64,000 bases of DNA. Source: Prostheceraeus crozeri (lineage: Eukaryota > Platyhelminthes > Polycladida > Euryleptidae). The notes under the pieces were generated by a model. The model was not told the DNA's origin. It searched no databases and was given only the letters and a program-made list of their open reading frames with translations. The translations under genes were made by a program, and so were the position numbers. How positions within the stretch are numbered: position 1 is the stretch's first letter; each line of letters opens with the position of its first letter. Location: contig CAJQUW010005558.1 of the NCBI GenBank assembly GCA_907163375.1, positions 186,001 to 250,000 of the forward strand. The letters run 5' to 3'. Shown here in pieces: positions 46,135-58,614 of this stretch.

Positions 46135-49100
46135 CCCGTAAATACCCATGGGTAGTTCCCATTGGACGAAAAATTTTAAAATTATGTGGATAGTGTATTA
46201 GACATCAGAGATCAACTTAATTAAATAAAAATTTAGATATCTGGTCTTCAGACAAAGTTAGGGCCGGTAGCAGATTTGCAACCATGGGCATTTATGCCAC
46301 AATTGCAAGAAAATTAGAATTCACTTTTTTTCAATCAAATATTGTCTAATAAAGACAATCAAAAGACTTTGTTTTCCAAAGATCATCTCTATGTATTTAG
46401 GACTCAAAAGAGTTTCAAGCTGGATGGTGATAGCTGAAGAAACAGTTTCTGTTTCCTGTAAGACACAAGTAGACATTGCATTTCGAGCAGAAGATGTGAG
46501 TAAAAATGGATCTTGAGTCACAATTGTAACAACGTGCTCTGCTCTCCTTGTGGATCGGAAAATGATCGACACAATCATACCGAATGGCCATGTCGGTCCT
46601 GGAGCACCTTATTGCTGGACGTTTTCGTGCCGGGATCAGGTCCTCTAGAAAAGATGGCCGACCTAGTCTTTTCTGCAGCTTCACAAGACCGTCGGCTACT
46701 TGAAGTTGAAAGGTCTTCAGCGGTTCGGTCTGGAAAATACAGATACAGAAATGAAACCTACTTGTATACTATACACGGATTCAAAGATGTAGTTTCATCA
46801 TTATCATAATACTCATACATATAGCCTATTTGTAGTGTTTCCATTGTCTATTGGAAATGATCAAGCTAACATTCATTATTCTCTATTCATGCACGAAAGA
46901 TTTTTACAAGATCAAGAATTATATAAAGATCAATAAGTACGCGTAAAATAGAAACGACATGCCTGTGCGAATGAGAAAGATGAAATCAAATGACTTCATG
47001 TTCTGTTTAGGTCCTTAGCCTGCAAAACTGAACTGCAAAATCGAAATAAGATGCTTGAAATAACATGAGATTATATGAAATAAACATTGCTACGTCGAGA
47101 GGAAAACATGCATTCAGTAGCCTAAATGAACTTTGGGCTATAGGAAAAGAACAAACATGGACAGATAATGTTATTCTCGCATCCATCTAGCCTGCACGAA
47201 GTTTCAATGAACATGTATGTATATCTCGATTTCATGATGAAGAGGCCTAAGTGAATATTGGCGGTACTCACTGGTAATCCCATTTGTGAAGCTTCTCTCC
47301 TATAAAAAAGCCATGCATTCACCAATGCCAAATGCGTCATGTGATGCCAAATGAACATCGGCCACCGGATACTTCGAAACTTGTATTTGTACAATGACAC
47401 AAGACTGTCCATTAGATCGATTCCTCCCATGAAAGCATTGTACTCCGTGATAATTTCTGGGCATGTAATGCTGACATATTCTTTCGACTTGCGGTCATAT
47501 CGTTGAATTTGTCTTGATTCTTCGACTCCAGCATACGTTGAGATCAGATGGACAGAACGATTGTCGAACCATTTGACGGCAATCATATTACCATCTTCAT
47601 TGACTTTATAGTCCGACGATCCACGCCCTTGGGCTTTTAGAGTTTTGTCTGATTCAAAATTGATCGGAATTCTGTTTTGTCTAAAGGTACCTGTGAAGTG
47701 AAATCCTCTTTCCCTCAGCTTGGTAACGAGGGGCAACGAAACAAAATAGTTATCTGCAAATATTTTGAACGGAATTCCAGTCGGCAGGCTTTCGCATAAT
47801 CGCAAGACATGGTCCCCAGACACCCCGCACTCGCTAGGGATTTCATGCTTGGATCCAGTATACACTTCAAAGTCATAAACAAAACCGGATGAACCAGCTC
47901 TTGCGTGCACAGTGAAATGCCACTTGTGGGGTTTCTGAGGATTATATTGGCGTGGTCCTTTTTGCCCTTTATATGCTATTGAGATTTCGTCAACAGCCTG
48001 ATGTTCTTCAGGCGATACCTTCAAAAAATTCTGACGCAGAAGATCGAGAAATGGCCGAATTTTCCAAGTTCTATCGTTTCTGTCTATGTTCTCGTCTGTG
48101 TTGTCAACGCAATGCAAGTAGCGAGATAACTGCTGAAATCTATTCCTTGACATAACAGAAGCGACTGGCTCGTACATGGTCTCCTGTGCAAAATAATCTT
48201 TGATGTTAGGCATCTTGACAATGCCCATTTTTAGTAGCATTCCAACAAACATTTCCATCTCTTTTGGATTGGTTCCCAACAACTGTGGAGCTTTTTCTTG
48301 AAAGAAATAAGTGTTTGTCTCTTTTGCCAACTTTTCGAAAATCTGATCACTGTAGAACATTTTGAAATATTCTAGGGGAGATTTCAAATCATTTGGCGTG
48401 TCGAATTCATGAGAAAACGTTTGACTATTAGGTTGAAAGTCTTTCTTTCTCCAACGTCGTACTTGATCTTTCTTTCTTTCTGTTCCTGTTGGCACAACCG
48501 CAATTTCATCCGAAGTATCTTCTATTTCTTCCTCACCTTGGTCGCCTCTATCTAGCACGTCATGAATCACTGCAAGAACAGTATCTTCTTCATCGGAACT
48601 TGCACCCTCGCCACTCTCATTTCCATCAAAGTAATCGAATGTATTCTGATTAGAACCTCGTACTCTGCTGAATGTGGAGTCGTTCAATCTTTCAATCGCG
48701 ATTGCTTTGCTTTTTCGTGTTGGCTGAAAGAGAAGAATACTATCTTTCAGTCGACATAATAGTCAGCAATAACTTCCTATCCTAAAATAGTTCCACAAAT
48801 TCTACATGCATTTTTATTGGGACCTATTGAATTATCACATTTCATAATCATGAAATGCGATATGGCCTACTTGCATGCTGTGTCGCACATGTAAGCTTAT
48901 GGGCCCAACTATCTTTATGATGACTACAATCTAAGCCTATCAGGATTTTATAGTGTTACAAAACAGCAAGTCAACACCAATATTTACTGAATCTTCACGA
49001 AGTTTTATTCATAGCACGATAATGAATTTAGAGTCACATGGGAGAAGAGTGATAGCAAACAGCACGCATCACACACGTTTGTCTAACAGAAAGCCCAGCG

Positions 49101-49658
49101 GCGCACTAGTATGAGGTGCAGCAAACTGGCCGCTGACCCCCCAAGGTCGATAGGTCGAATCCTTTTTGAATGACTATAGCAGTCATCCTGATATTCTCTT
49201 TTAAAGTATTAGTATTGAATCTAGTATTGAACATTGTGCGATTATGTAGCACATTTGCTACCACCCCTGCAAAAAGTGATTGAATGCCCATTGTAGCACA
49301 TTTGCTCCACCATCAAAAATATCCAACTCAACCTAATTTCCTCAGCCGCATTATGCTCTGTCCTTATTGTGTGGGTTATAAGCTTTCATAAAATGCATGA
49401 TATGCCATATTAATTCGTTTGCGTCTAGAAGATTGACTTGTGGGAATACATACCTTGTCACCGTCGGCCATGATGGTATGATGAAACTGATTGTCAAATA
49501 CGCGACAGCATCGAAAAAGGAAAAATAGCACACTTAAACTCGTAGCATGACGTCACATGATAGCGTCAGTATGAAATTTTCCTTCCTAGGCACATGGCTT
49601 GGCGAATAGAGAGCTTCAAATATCTGGTAGCGATTATGCTACCATGGGTATTAGTGGG
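46135..49658 (-). mobile_element. piggyBac transposon, apparently complete
   Basis: Flanked by TTAA (46,131-46,134 and 49,659-49,662). Ends CCCGTAAATACCCATGG and, on the other strand, CCCACTAATACCCATGG. The 3,524-bp element contains one three-exon transposase gene with all exons inside the borders. It has a subterminal motif related to GTAGCAnATTTGC near each end. Everything needed for transposition seems to be present. Confidence 0.92.
46415..49471 (-). CDS. piggyBac-family transposase, three exons
   Basis: Exons on the minus strand: 49,471-49,454 (MADGDK), 48,723-47,272 and 46,729-46,415. Donors are AAG/GTATGT and CCA/GTGAGT; acceptors are TTCTCTTTCAG and TGTATTTTCCAG. All junctions are phase 0, giving an uninterrupted protein of about 594 residues, the normal length. 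Acidic N-terminus (about 20-70), then the DDD core: D251 in VDEISIAYKG, D330 in FADNYF and D442 in MGGIDLMDS. A C-terminal cysteine-rich domain (RCYNCDSRS...CSKCNVYLCL...NCF) normally binds the transposon ends. It cuts at TTAA and excises precisely. Introns inside a piggyBac gene are unusual. If exon 2 were read without splicing, the cysteine-rich domain would be lost. Confidence 0.85.
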
Positions 49659-49662
49659 TTAA

Positions 49663-50319
49663 GGAGATTTCGTATTTTACAAGTGAAAAATTAAATTGAT
49701 CGAAATTCACACATTTCTATGAACCGGCCAAATAATCGGTGCAATTAGAAAACAAGATGCCGATGCAGCGCGCACGTGCATCCTATACAAAATAAATGAA
49801 CCATTTAAATTGCATTTAATAAACAGGGCGTTGCCAGCGTTGCATGAGTGACATGATGAGAAATCCAGGTTTGATAAATATCAGGTTTCAGTATTCACGG
49901 CTATCAATTTGATGCACAACACAATAAATGATTGGGTTTCATGAACGTCCTATAAAGCACTATTTTCTACATTAACAGAATCAGCACGGCGGACATAAAA
50001 TATTTATGTGATTCAATATTGAGACAATAACTCATTTTTGTTGAAATTCAACATGAGATCAAATAATTTCCCTGTGGAGTGCTTTTCAAAGTGGATAGTC
50101 ATCACCTTTCTGTTATTTAGCAAACTTAGTTTATCACGCGGAGTGAGAAGTAAGAATTTTGTGAAAGTTGCTCACAGGCTACAAGTTATTTGGAATAGTA
50201 TTCCGTTAGTGATTTTATTGACCACCGATCTCAAAACTGAACATTTTAAAATTGAATGTACATTGTCGATCCCTAGGTGCTAATAGACTATTTAGGATGA
50301 ATATAGCTTATTTTTAACT
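49663..50319. other. Spacer with a possible LINE tail
   Basis: The only notable stretch is 50,038-50,283 (+), where VRSKNFVKVAHRLQVIWNSI weakly resembles the C-terminal end of a LINE protein. No other gene is visible. Confidence 0.35.
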
Positions 50320-51109
50320 CAGGGATGCAGAGTCGGAGTCCCGGAGTCTCGGGCCTCTAGACCCGAAATATAATACAAACAAATTATTTATCCTTGTGCA
50401 TATAACTGTCACTGTCTTACAAAAGTACAGAGACACTGCTTCTTGTAAAACTTGTAATAGTTGAGGGAATGAACCGTGGTAGTGAAAAAAAGATTGTCTT
50501 TTCACTCGGTGATTTAGTAGAGAAGATAGGCCTTCCTAGCTTCGATCACACCTACGCAACAAAGGTCACATCAGATACAAAAATGAAATACTAGTTTGTT
50601 TGAGAACATTACCTCTTACCCCTCACGTTGATCGTGTGTGATGGCTCCGCTAAAGCGCATATCAAAAGCGAAAGTGCAATCACATCTTTTTGGAGAAGGA
50701 TGGGGGATTTTCCTGCCTACAGAGACTGGAGAAAATCCGTGTGAAGCACACATTAAGAATATGGGAGGAACCGAGTCGCATGCATCCAACTTAAAGTGAC
50801 ATTTGATAAACTTTCATCGAAAATGGTTGATAATTGACACGGCAATAATCACTGAAGGTACGCCTGTAATTATCTGTGATGTAGTTATTTATGATGTTTT
50901 AAAAAACTAGGCTATATATACTTGCCACCCGGAGTTGGAATCGGAGTCCTATCAATCCCCGGAGTCGCCCACCTTCATGTTTCAATCTCATAACAGCGAA
51001 TCTCAAAATAGCGAAGTATCAAAATTTCTCGAGGATTTCTTAAGATTATGCAATACGTTTTCGCTATTTTGAGATTCGCTATTGTGAGACGACCACCTCC
51101 ACATCCCTG
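50320..51109. mobile_element. hAT non-autonomous element, CAGGGATGC family, long copy
   Basis: Ends CAGGGATGC and CATCCCTG with perfect 8-base duplications TTTTAACT at 50,312-50,319 and 51,110-51,117. Subterminal GGAGTCGGAGTC and GGAGTCCTATCA motifs match the short copy at 53,396 in inverted orientation. A separate hairpin is nested near its right end. Confidence 0.9.
50984..51090. repeat. Nested hairpin with GCGAATCTCAAAATAGCG arms
   Basis: Arms of about 33 bases at 50,984-51,016 and 51,058-51,090 are inverted copies with three or four differences. It lies inside the hAT element, so it is probably a younger insertion or an internal structure. Confidence 0.8.
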
Positions 51110-51117
51110 TTTTAACT

Positions 51118-53058
51118 TCATGATGTATACATTTCTCCTCTTATCGTTTGACTGCATTCCTCATTTGCGCGGTTATGCAAAATCTGACTTGTTCGACGGC
51201 TGACCAGAACTCTGCATGCAGTTTCATGGCATTCTTCCATGTAGTTTTTAGAGGTTAAGAACAAGGTACAAGAGACTGACTTTCGGGAGATTTATCCAAC
51301 GATTGTCGAGTTCAGCTTTTAGTGATTCAATATATTTTCCCGGGAAGTACTCATTCCATCAAATTGTGGCATAAAACCAGGAAAATATAAGTGCTTCACG
51401 ATGTCTGCTGAAGGTACATATCTTTGCTGCTCAAATTACCAGATTTGCTAGCTTCGTGTCTGCAGCGAACAGCATTACCAATGTCTTCGAGAAAAGCGGT
51501 CATAAAATAATTCCACTTGTGAATTCCTGCTCAAATCCTTCTCAGCAAATATTTTTCATGTCTGCAAGTTTTGCTGCTTTTCACCTCATCAAATTACTTC
51601 CATTAGAGGAATCTATAATTGACCTGTTGCTATCCTTGTATTGCAAAATGTCCGACGCCATACCTTTCTGCTTTTACTTTTTAGCGATGCTTCTTTAGGC
51701 TAACAGACGCCTTCCTACTCATTCATTCGATTTAGTATCCCATCATTGGTATTCTTGCATTTTCGTCTTTGGATTATAAAAATAATTATAATGAAATATA
51801 TTAAAAGAAATTATTATAAAAAATACATTATAAAAATAATACAATTTTCCCTCCTTCAGACGCTCTCGTTCTGTTGGATAAAGCATCCGTATTATGCATC
51901 TTACTCTGTATCAGTGTATAGATCTCAAAGTTTCTAGCATTCATTTTATTTATGCGTTGTGAATTTTTAATACATTGATTTCTTCTAGGATTATTCATTT
52001 GGGCATTTGATTTCTGGAAATCCTTATGCAGCAAGCCGACGACGACGTTGTAGAACATGATGATAATTTACGCCACAAAATGACCGATTCCAAGGGCGTA
52101 TGTCTACTACTGTTCGACATGAGGAGCTAATCACATCGTCCAAGCCACGATGAAGACGGCAGAAGCGTGGCATTAGTGATGCGCCACGCACTTTTCAACG
52201 AGGGATGCATGAAAAGGTTTGCCATTCCGTGCGGGCACAGAAAAGTGTCGTTCGCAGCAGACCCCAATGCATGGAGCTCTAACAGAATTGATTTTGCCAC
52301 TCGCCATGTCAATTGAAACGTCGACGACTGGTGAAAGGTGGCATTCAGCGTCCAGTCCAGCCTTGAGTGTCAACAGGGTATTCGTCAGCGAATCTAGCAG
52401 TCACATGGATCACTTGCTCCTGTGTTTCAGCGCGTCAAACACCAAGCAAAGGTCATGATGTAGACCTGTTTTCCTACACGGGAACTGGTAGGCCTCATGC
52501 TTGTGAATGCTCCATGAACTCGGCTTCATCCTTGCAAGTGCTTCATGGAAGTATGTTTTTGCATTTCGTGAGTGCTGGCTTCCGGAAAACAACTGGATGC
52601 TTATGCAATACGGAGCTCTTGCCTCACTTTCTGGGTTGTGAAGCAATATTTTGATGACATCATCGCCACCTTATTGGAAGGGCCAGCTCCGACGTAACCC
52701 TTTCAGAACATTAATGAGCTATCATGAAGCGTCGACTACATAAAATATCAGACAAGACATTTGGGTTGCTAATTATAAAACAATAACGCAGCGTTATCAT
52801 GTCACAAGGAAAGTATCTTATCTAAACGTCAAAGGTGGATGGTCCTAATAATATGTCTCGGTCTAATTTTTGTGTTTGAGTATCCGGTGTCTTTGTTATT
52901 AATCAATAGATGTCTATGTTATGGCATGTTGTTGGCATACATGCCTATTTAATGTATCGACAGTGGTGAAAGATAATGTGACATCAACAAGTAGCTAACT
53001 GTAAAAAACTAAAAGAGCAATGGTTGTCCTAATATAATGTCGCAGACTGTACTAACTC
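51118..53058. other. No recognisable gene
   Basis: AT-rich to 52,120, then a GC-richer block (52,130-52,680) with open frames on both strands. The minus-strand peptides (QHSRNAKTYFHEALARMKPS, then a frame change and CIGVCCERHFSVPARNG) look protein-like but I cannot place them; they may be a decayed transposon gene. Confidence 0.35.
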
Positions 53059-53060
53059 TA

Positions 53061-53624
53061 CGCTGTAAACCGTAGACCGATAATTATCCTACAAAACTAC
53101 TGACAAAATCAACCGACGATTGTCACCTCCAATATCATGCGATATCCGACGAATTTGTAGGTTCTCCACCGACATCGAAACAGATGCTTTGTATGCAAAT
53201 TAATTAAACAAAAACTGTTGAATATTGGTTGATTTTTTCGATTAGTGATTGCTTGACTTTTGGGGCAATCTGTATTATTGTGTGGCAAAACCATGATTTA
53301 GTTTGACATAATTAAATTAATAACCCACATTTTTGATAAAATTTAAGCCATAATACATTGCTATTCATTTTGTCGCTTTTTGTCACATATTGTAGCAGGG
53401 ATGCGCAGTCCTATCATTTTGATAGGACTCCGACTCCGGGTGGCAAGTATATAAAACCTAGTTTTTTGAAAAATTAACTGGTAACCTACATTATAGATCA
53501 TTATAGACTTACCTGAACCGACTCCAGGACTCCGACTCCGCATCCATGTATTGTAGGTGTTCAGTGGCAATCATCCTACAAGAACTAACAATGACCGACA
53601 AAATAGATTTAACTGTTTACAGTG
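53061..53624. mobile_element. CACTG-ended miniature element, CCTAC/GTAGG motif
   Basis: Left end CGCTGTAAACCGT, right end GTTTACAGTG, flanked by TA on both sides. Subterminal ATCCTAC, GTAGGAT and TGACAAAAT-type motifs occur in both orientations. It contains a hAT miniature element (53,396-53,548). Confidence 0.7.
53396..53548. mobile_element. 153-bp hAT miniature element, CAGGGATGC family
   Basis: CAGGGATGC at one end and GCATCCATG at the other, with perfect 8-base duplications TATTGTAG on both sides. Shares its termini and GGAGTCGGAGTCC motif with the 790-bp copy at 50,320, in opposite orientation. Confidence 0.92.
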
Positions 53625-53838
53625 TATGGAACATTTTCTTGTCTATATGTCATATTTCCAATTTGGCATGCTTTTCTGCAATGTATATTCTGGTGTGAAT
53701 TTTTAGAATACATTCCTCCTTGCAGTTGCCACTAGTCTGACATGACATATTAACAGAATTGCATCGATCGAGTTGACACATCGATTGCTGTAAGAATGAA
53801 TTTCAAACATACTTTAAAATGTATGCCATCGCTTTCAG

Positions 53839-53988
53839 GATCTTCTCTCTACTGGTATGTCGGATCAAGCAGTTATTACAACCGCTACATACATCCTCCA
53901 ATTAAGCGAGTGCCGGCTGGAACATTTATGGTATTGTTTGAAGCTAACGTGAATACATGGTATTATCCAATATCGAAAACGGATAGAC
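53839..53988 (+). CDS. Internal exon of an unidentified host gene
   Basis: A 150-bp exon with acceptor TCGCTTTCAG and donor GAC/GTAAGT, symmetric phase 1-1. It encodes SSLYWYVGSSSYYNRYIHPP, then FMVLFEANVNTWYYPISKTD. Tyrosine- and tryptophan-rich, beta-like spacing and a symmetric phase-1 exon are typical of extracellular modules (inference). The phase matches the exon at 58,484. Family not recognised. Upstream exons were not identified. Confidence 0.5.
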
Positions 53989-54407
53989 GTAAGTTCATCG
54001 GAAATGTTTCAGATAAATTGTTTTATCACACCTAAATCGTGTAAAATAATAATTGACAAAAGAGGTTGCTGTTGCAAGTCAGAATTTCGCTTTTCATTAC
54101 TTTAGAGCACATGCCGTGCAAGTTTTTCAATACGACATCTTTCTATTCCTCTCGCGTTAGGATGCCGACTGGATCAGAATGTATTTCATGGTTCTCATTG
54201 AAATCATCGTAACATGAAAAATATCGTAAATGAAAATATCGTAACATCATACTTTAAAACATCGTAACATTATATCAGGAAATGCTATGGATGAATAAAC
54301 ATCCAATTAGCGCGAATTTGTCATGGAAACAACGGTCAACACTCTAAATTGTGAACTACCAAATGAAATGAATTTCCCTGCGAGACCTACTCATCATACA
54401 AGAAATA

Positions 54408-54980
54408 ATGGACGGACAAAACCAGAAACTTTCCCTTTTGAAAAATGATATGGAACAAGCTATACTAAAACTCAATGGCAAACATCCTGTGATGAGGCAC
54501 GAGATAGAGACTGAAATAATTCAGGAGATGAAAGATGAAGAAAACAGGAAAAGTTATTTAATAGTGTTCAGGTTATCCGAAACACAATACAATGCAGATG
54601 GTGAAAATCAAGATAAAATTGAGATACGCAAATTGTTGAACGGTGTAAGCGAAAATTCTGAGAACAAGAAATTCCCTGCTCATTTTCGCTTAGGTAGAAG
54701 ATCAGACTAGATCAGAGCTGTTAAGCTGGTCTTTGCTTCGTTTGATGATAAACTGTGCGTAATGGAAGCATTCTTTCGTAACCGTAAAAATGATAGTAAA
54801 TTTATGGAGGGGGTATTTTTGAAGCCCGATTTACCGTTACGCGAGAAAATGGAAGAGCGACGGTTGCGCATTGAACTGAAATCGCGTAAAGAATCTGCTG
54901 AAGACGTAATTATACGGAGAGGTAGAATAGCTCCTAGCATGAAATCTCCCAATACATTCAGTGAATCACGTGGCTCTAAT
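54408..54980 (+). pseudogene. LINE ORF1-like protein, broken
   Basis: An N-terminal helical stretch (QNQKLSLLKNDMEQAILKLN) is followed by YLIVFRLSETQYNADGENQD and FPAHFRLGRRSD, then, after a TAG at 54,708 and still in frame, VKLVFASFDDKLCVMEAFF and KFMEGVFLKPDLPLREKMEE. This is the RRM-like plus C-terminal domain arrangement of CR1/L2 ORF1 proteins, which coat LINE RNA. One stop interrupts the frame. Confidence 0.75.
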
Positions 54981-54989
54981 TTCTCATCT

Positions 54990-56960
54990 AACATCAAAGC
55001 TACCTGTAGTTTGTCCAAAATATCGTGTTTTTTAGGTAGTGCTCGGTCAATCTGTGACAAGCTATTTGCTCTCAAAAGTTTGATTAGTTTTTGCGACCCG
55101 TCATCGTGGGGCCGTCCAAGATTAACTGATGCTTTACTAGCACATCCGGAATATGTCTTTTCCGCAAAGATCGTTTTCATAATTTTGATGGTGGTGTGCT
55201 GCTATTTGTCAAGAAAAAATATTGCCAGTTGCATATACACTTACGGTATCAAACGACTTCAAAGACTCTGTTTTTGCACTGTGAAAGTTTGTGGTCAAAA
55301 GCGTGTGCTAGTTGGATGTCTGCATCGTTCACCAAGCAGTTCTCATATGGATGACGTGGCTTTTCATAGTGATGTATCGTAATGCTGTTCGGTGTCAACT
55401 TATCTTTTCTTCTGATCATGCTGTTAATGGCATGCTTGCCCCTGTTCATATGCCAAAGCGCTTCGATTTTTCTAAAGCTAAGAGGGTTAAATTCCGTCTT
55501 CATTTAAGCACTTCAATTAAAGACAGTTTCTTTGACTCGATGGACTCTGAGATGTTGTGGTCGACCCTAAGAGACATTATTCTTTACACAGCTACACGGG
55601 AAGCGAGCTTATCGTTTATCCTGTTTTGAAACCTCATGGTCATTTTGCTGCATGTGACACCGAAATTGCAGAGACACTTTAAGTGATTTTTTCCGTCGGC
55701 TTTTTGTAATAATGATGTTCACTCTTCCGTCATGTAACTATCCATCTTCACATCAAATTTCAAATGTAATTGTCGGTGAAAATATTGTTAGCTTTTATTT
55801 TAAAAATTTGAATCCATTTTCAACACCTGGTCCTGACGATATTTCAAATAAAGTGTTAATTGAAGGTGGTCCATCTCCAATAAATGTTCTCAGCCGTTTT
55901 TTTACTTTGTTCATACAACAAGGCTTTGTTCCCTCTGATTAGAAAGTTGCCTGCGCAATCCCTATTTTTAAGAAAGGTCACAAGTTGGACTGTTCCAATT
56001 ATAGGCCCATCAGCCTTACTTCATTAGTTTTTGAATTATTAGAGAGAGTGGTTAGGTGTGTTATTCTTGATCTCGTCATCTCACATTCTTTATTTAATAA
56101 CTCCCAACATGGTTTTTCACTTTGTCAGTCAAGCACTTTTGACTTTTCTTGAGTGTATTTCATCATCTGTAGATAATGGAAACTGTTTTTGACGCAATAT
56201 ATTTTGACTTCTGTAAAGCTTTTGATAAGATTCCGCATAAACACATCCTTGTCAGATTAAGATCCTTTGGTATTTCTGGTACTTTGCTGAGGTGGCTGAC
56301 ATCAATTTTGTGCTATAGAAAGCACTATGTCAGAATCAATGGTTCACATTCAGGCCTAGTAAGCGTATCTAGCTTTGTGTCCCAAGTCATTGCACCGGGT
56401 CCTATACTGTTCTTGCTTTATGTAAACGATTTTGACAACTGACGTAGCGGGTCCTCGCTCATTTTAAAATTTGCGCATGCATGATGTTCCGATTTACTTA
56501 CCAGTGTTGTCAAGTACTTCTAGCATTCATTTGGAAGATTACTTGAATTGTTTATTAAATTGGAGTAAAAAGTGGCTGTTATACATCAACCCAGACAAGT
56601 GTAAATGCATTCATTTTGTTGACAATCACCCTCGACGATCTTCCAACAAGAACAACGTCGCTATCCCAAATGTGAGAGAAATTGTGGACCTTGGTATTCT
56701 CATCTCCGACAATCTAGGCCCGGCTAAAGAGTGTCTCCGCGTTGCTAACAAAGCCAATAAAATGATTGGTTCCATCAAAATGGAATTCAAATTTTTTGAC
56801 AATCATTTATTAATTCTTATGCTCGGCCAATCATAGAGCATTCATCAATTGTGTGGTCACCTTACTTCGTGAAGGATTTGCCAAGCATTTGCGTTTGAGA
56901 ACTTTAATTATTCCATATCTTCGAAAGCGGAGATAACGCACGGACATGATTTTCATGTTA
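54990..56960 (+). pseudogene. LINE endonuclease/reverse transcriptase, multiply broken
   Basis: Endonuclease pieces: ARSICDKLFALKSLISFCDP, then ALLAHPEYVFSAK, GGVLLFVKK in another frame and VLVGCLHRSPSSSHMDD. Reverse transcriptase pieces: NPFSTPGPDDISNKVL, then KGHKLDCSNYRPISLTS, YFDFCKAFDKIPHKHIL (motif A), a degenerate motif B (SQVIAPGPILFLLYVNDF) and WSKKWLLYINPDKCKCIHF. The YADD motif is not intact. At least six frame changes or stops occur, so the copy is old. Confidence 0.8.
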
Positions 56961-57030
56961 AATACTGTAATATGAACATGTGAGACTGATCCGGAGAAGG
57001 GGATATGGTAGCTTGAACGAAAGAGCTGCA

Positions 57031-58483
57031 ATTACACCCTGTGCGAATAATGACATTTGTGCCAGATTCCCTTCTTCGCTTGAGTTCGATTCGCAGTTCT
57101 TTGTCAGCTGATTGCTCACGAAGAGTCATTTCTGGTTTCAGAAATACTTTTGAAACCTCCTTGCATTTGAATCATGTGTAACATCCTACTTTTGACCATT
57201 ATCTATCTAAGTTTGAAGTGCCCAATGTTGAGTTTAATGACATGGCCATCAATTTCGCAGGGAAGTAAAAACAAGCACTTGTATGAAAACTGCTACACAT
57301 TGCTCTGATTCACGGACAAAAAGAAAAATGCACCACTCTAACATGGATAACAGATGGTTAGTTATGAATACTACTAACTATGATTGTCAGTATTGTGAAT
57401 TGTCATTATTTCATGAAGAAGTCTGTCATTCGTTGAGATACAAGCGTGGAGAAAAATATTATAGACAACATATGAAACATAAACAACATGGGGTTAGATC
57501 ACATATCCAATACCTAAGAGTAATAATTTGAAGCTCTAAAGCATCATATTGAAAAATCTTATGACAAATAAGTATGCGAGCAATGCTAATTATATTTCTT
57601 TCTACTATGCCATCCAGCGAAAACTCCTTCAAAAGACTTACAGATAGGAAAGTGAACCGAAATTAAACATTTTCTTTGGATAAAGGAAATCAGACGCAAA
57701 ACAGGCAACAATTACTTTCAGCATGAAATCGAATTTCCGAAAATGAAACTGCTGATGATTGACTCCTTAAAAATGTTAAACAAGTGTCATGGATCCTTAT
57801 TTTGCAATTCATATTAGGTTTATTGATATAATAGCGCAATACACGTCTTCAACATCTAGCCGGGTCAAAACATCTTTCGATGTGAGATCATTAGAAAAGT
57901 ACATGGATTCCTCTCACGTTGGTTTAATGCAGTATTAAATGTCTCTGCCGAGTAAGTCAGTAAAGATATCGATTCATTTTTGAAATGTACATGATGTCGA
58001 CTACCAGAGCAACATGTTTGTGTGTTTTAGCTAATAAATTTTTTCATTATACTTCAGGAGGTAGTGCTTTTTAGTTTATGTAAAATTTCATTATGTTCTT
58101 TTATGTTTCAAAAAGGCCGGAAACCTTGAAATCTGGTATTTTTGCAAAATTTGCTCATCTAGAAGCCCCACAGCAGCATTACAATGATTGATAAAAATAT
58201 GAATTCCGGCTGAAATTTCGTAGCATAGTTTAATCAAGAAGCGTTTGAAGAAAATGTAGTATTAATGCAACGTGAGCGGTAAATGACTGTTAATAATAAT
58301 AGGCAATAAAACTCCCTGAATTACCCCTGTCACTCCCTGAAAATGATGAGTTTAATTAATGATGAAAAATGTAAAGTTTAGTTTAAGAGTATTAATTTAT
58401 GTAAGTTGTTATTTTTTTATTTTATCTGCTATCAAAATCCATAGTAGAGGCTTTCTGATTGAACAATGCTTTCATTATTTCAG
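57031..58483. other. Intronic sequence, no clear gene
   Basis: AT-rich. One open frame at 57,283-57,531 (+) contains CQYCELSLFHEEVCHSLRYK and a later HMKHKQH, but there are no splice sites or family match to support it. Confidence 0.4.
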
Positions 58484-58614
58484 AATTCTATTCGACAACT
58501 AAAATGGTTTGGGCTTTGGGCGTAGCTGCTAATGGTTCCAATGTTATCCAACGAAATGACTATGGACTACGAATATTTCGAGATGGAGTCAAGGCTGTGT
58601 ACTTCAATAACTTA
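58484..58614 (+). CDS. Downstream exon of the host gene at 53.8 kb
   Basis: A 131-bp exon with acceptor TTCATTATTTCAG and donor TTA/GTAAGA. It begins in phase 1, matching the phase-1 end of the exon at 53,988, so the joined codon reads CAA (Q). It encodes FYSTTKMVWALGVAANGSNV, then IQRNDYGLRIFRDGVKAVYF. If the donor is not used, the frame continues to a stop at 58,722. Domain not recognised. Confidence 0.5.

Larger units (their letters stand above)
54300..57030 (+). mobile_element. CR1/L2-type LINE, nearly full length, decayed
   Basis: Both parts of a LINE of this group are present in order: an ORF1-type nucleic-acid-binding protein, then endonuclease and reverse transcriptase. Borders are approximate; no clear 3' repeat tail or target duplication was found. 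It lies in the intron between the exons at 53,839 and 58,484. Confidence 0.8.

Noticed and set aside
46513-46809. Plus-strand frame at 46.5 kb
   Set aside because: Antisense of the third exon of the piggyBac transposase.
52173-52646. Host gene in the GC-richer block on the minus strand
   Set aside because: The frame is broken, there are no splice sites and no recognisable domain; recorded only as an unexplained block.
55655-55675. GCAGAGACA near 55.66 kb as another copy of the 21-bp array core
   Set aside because: Only nine bases match and the flanks do not, so chance is likely.
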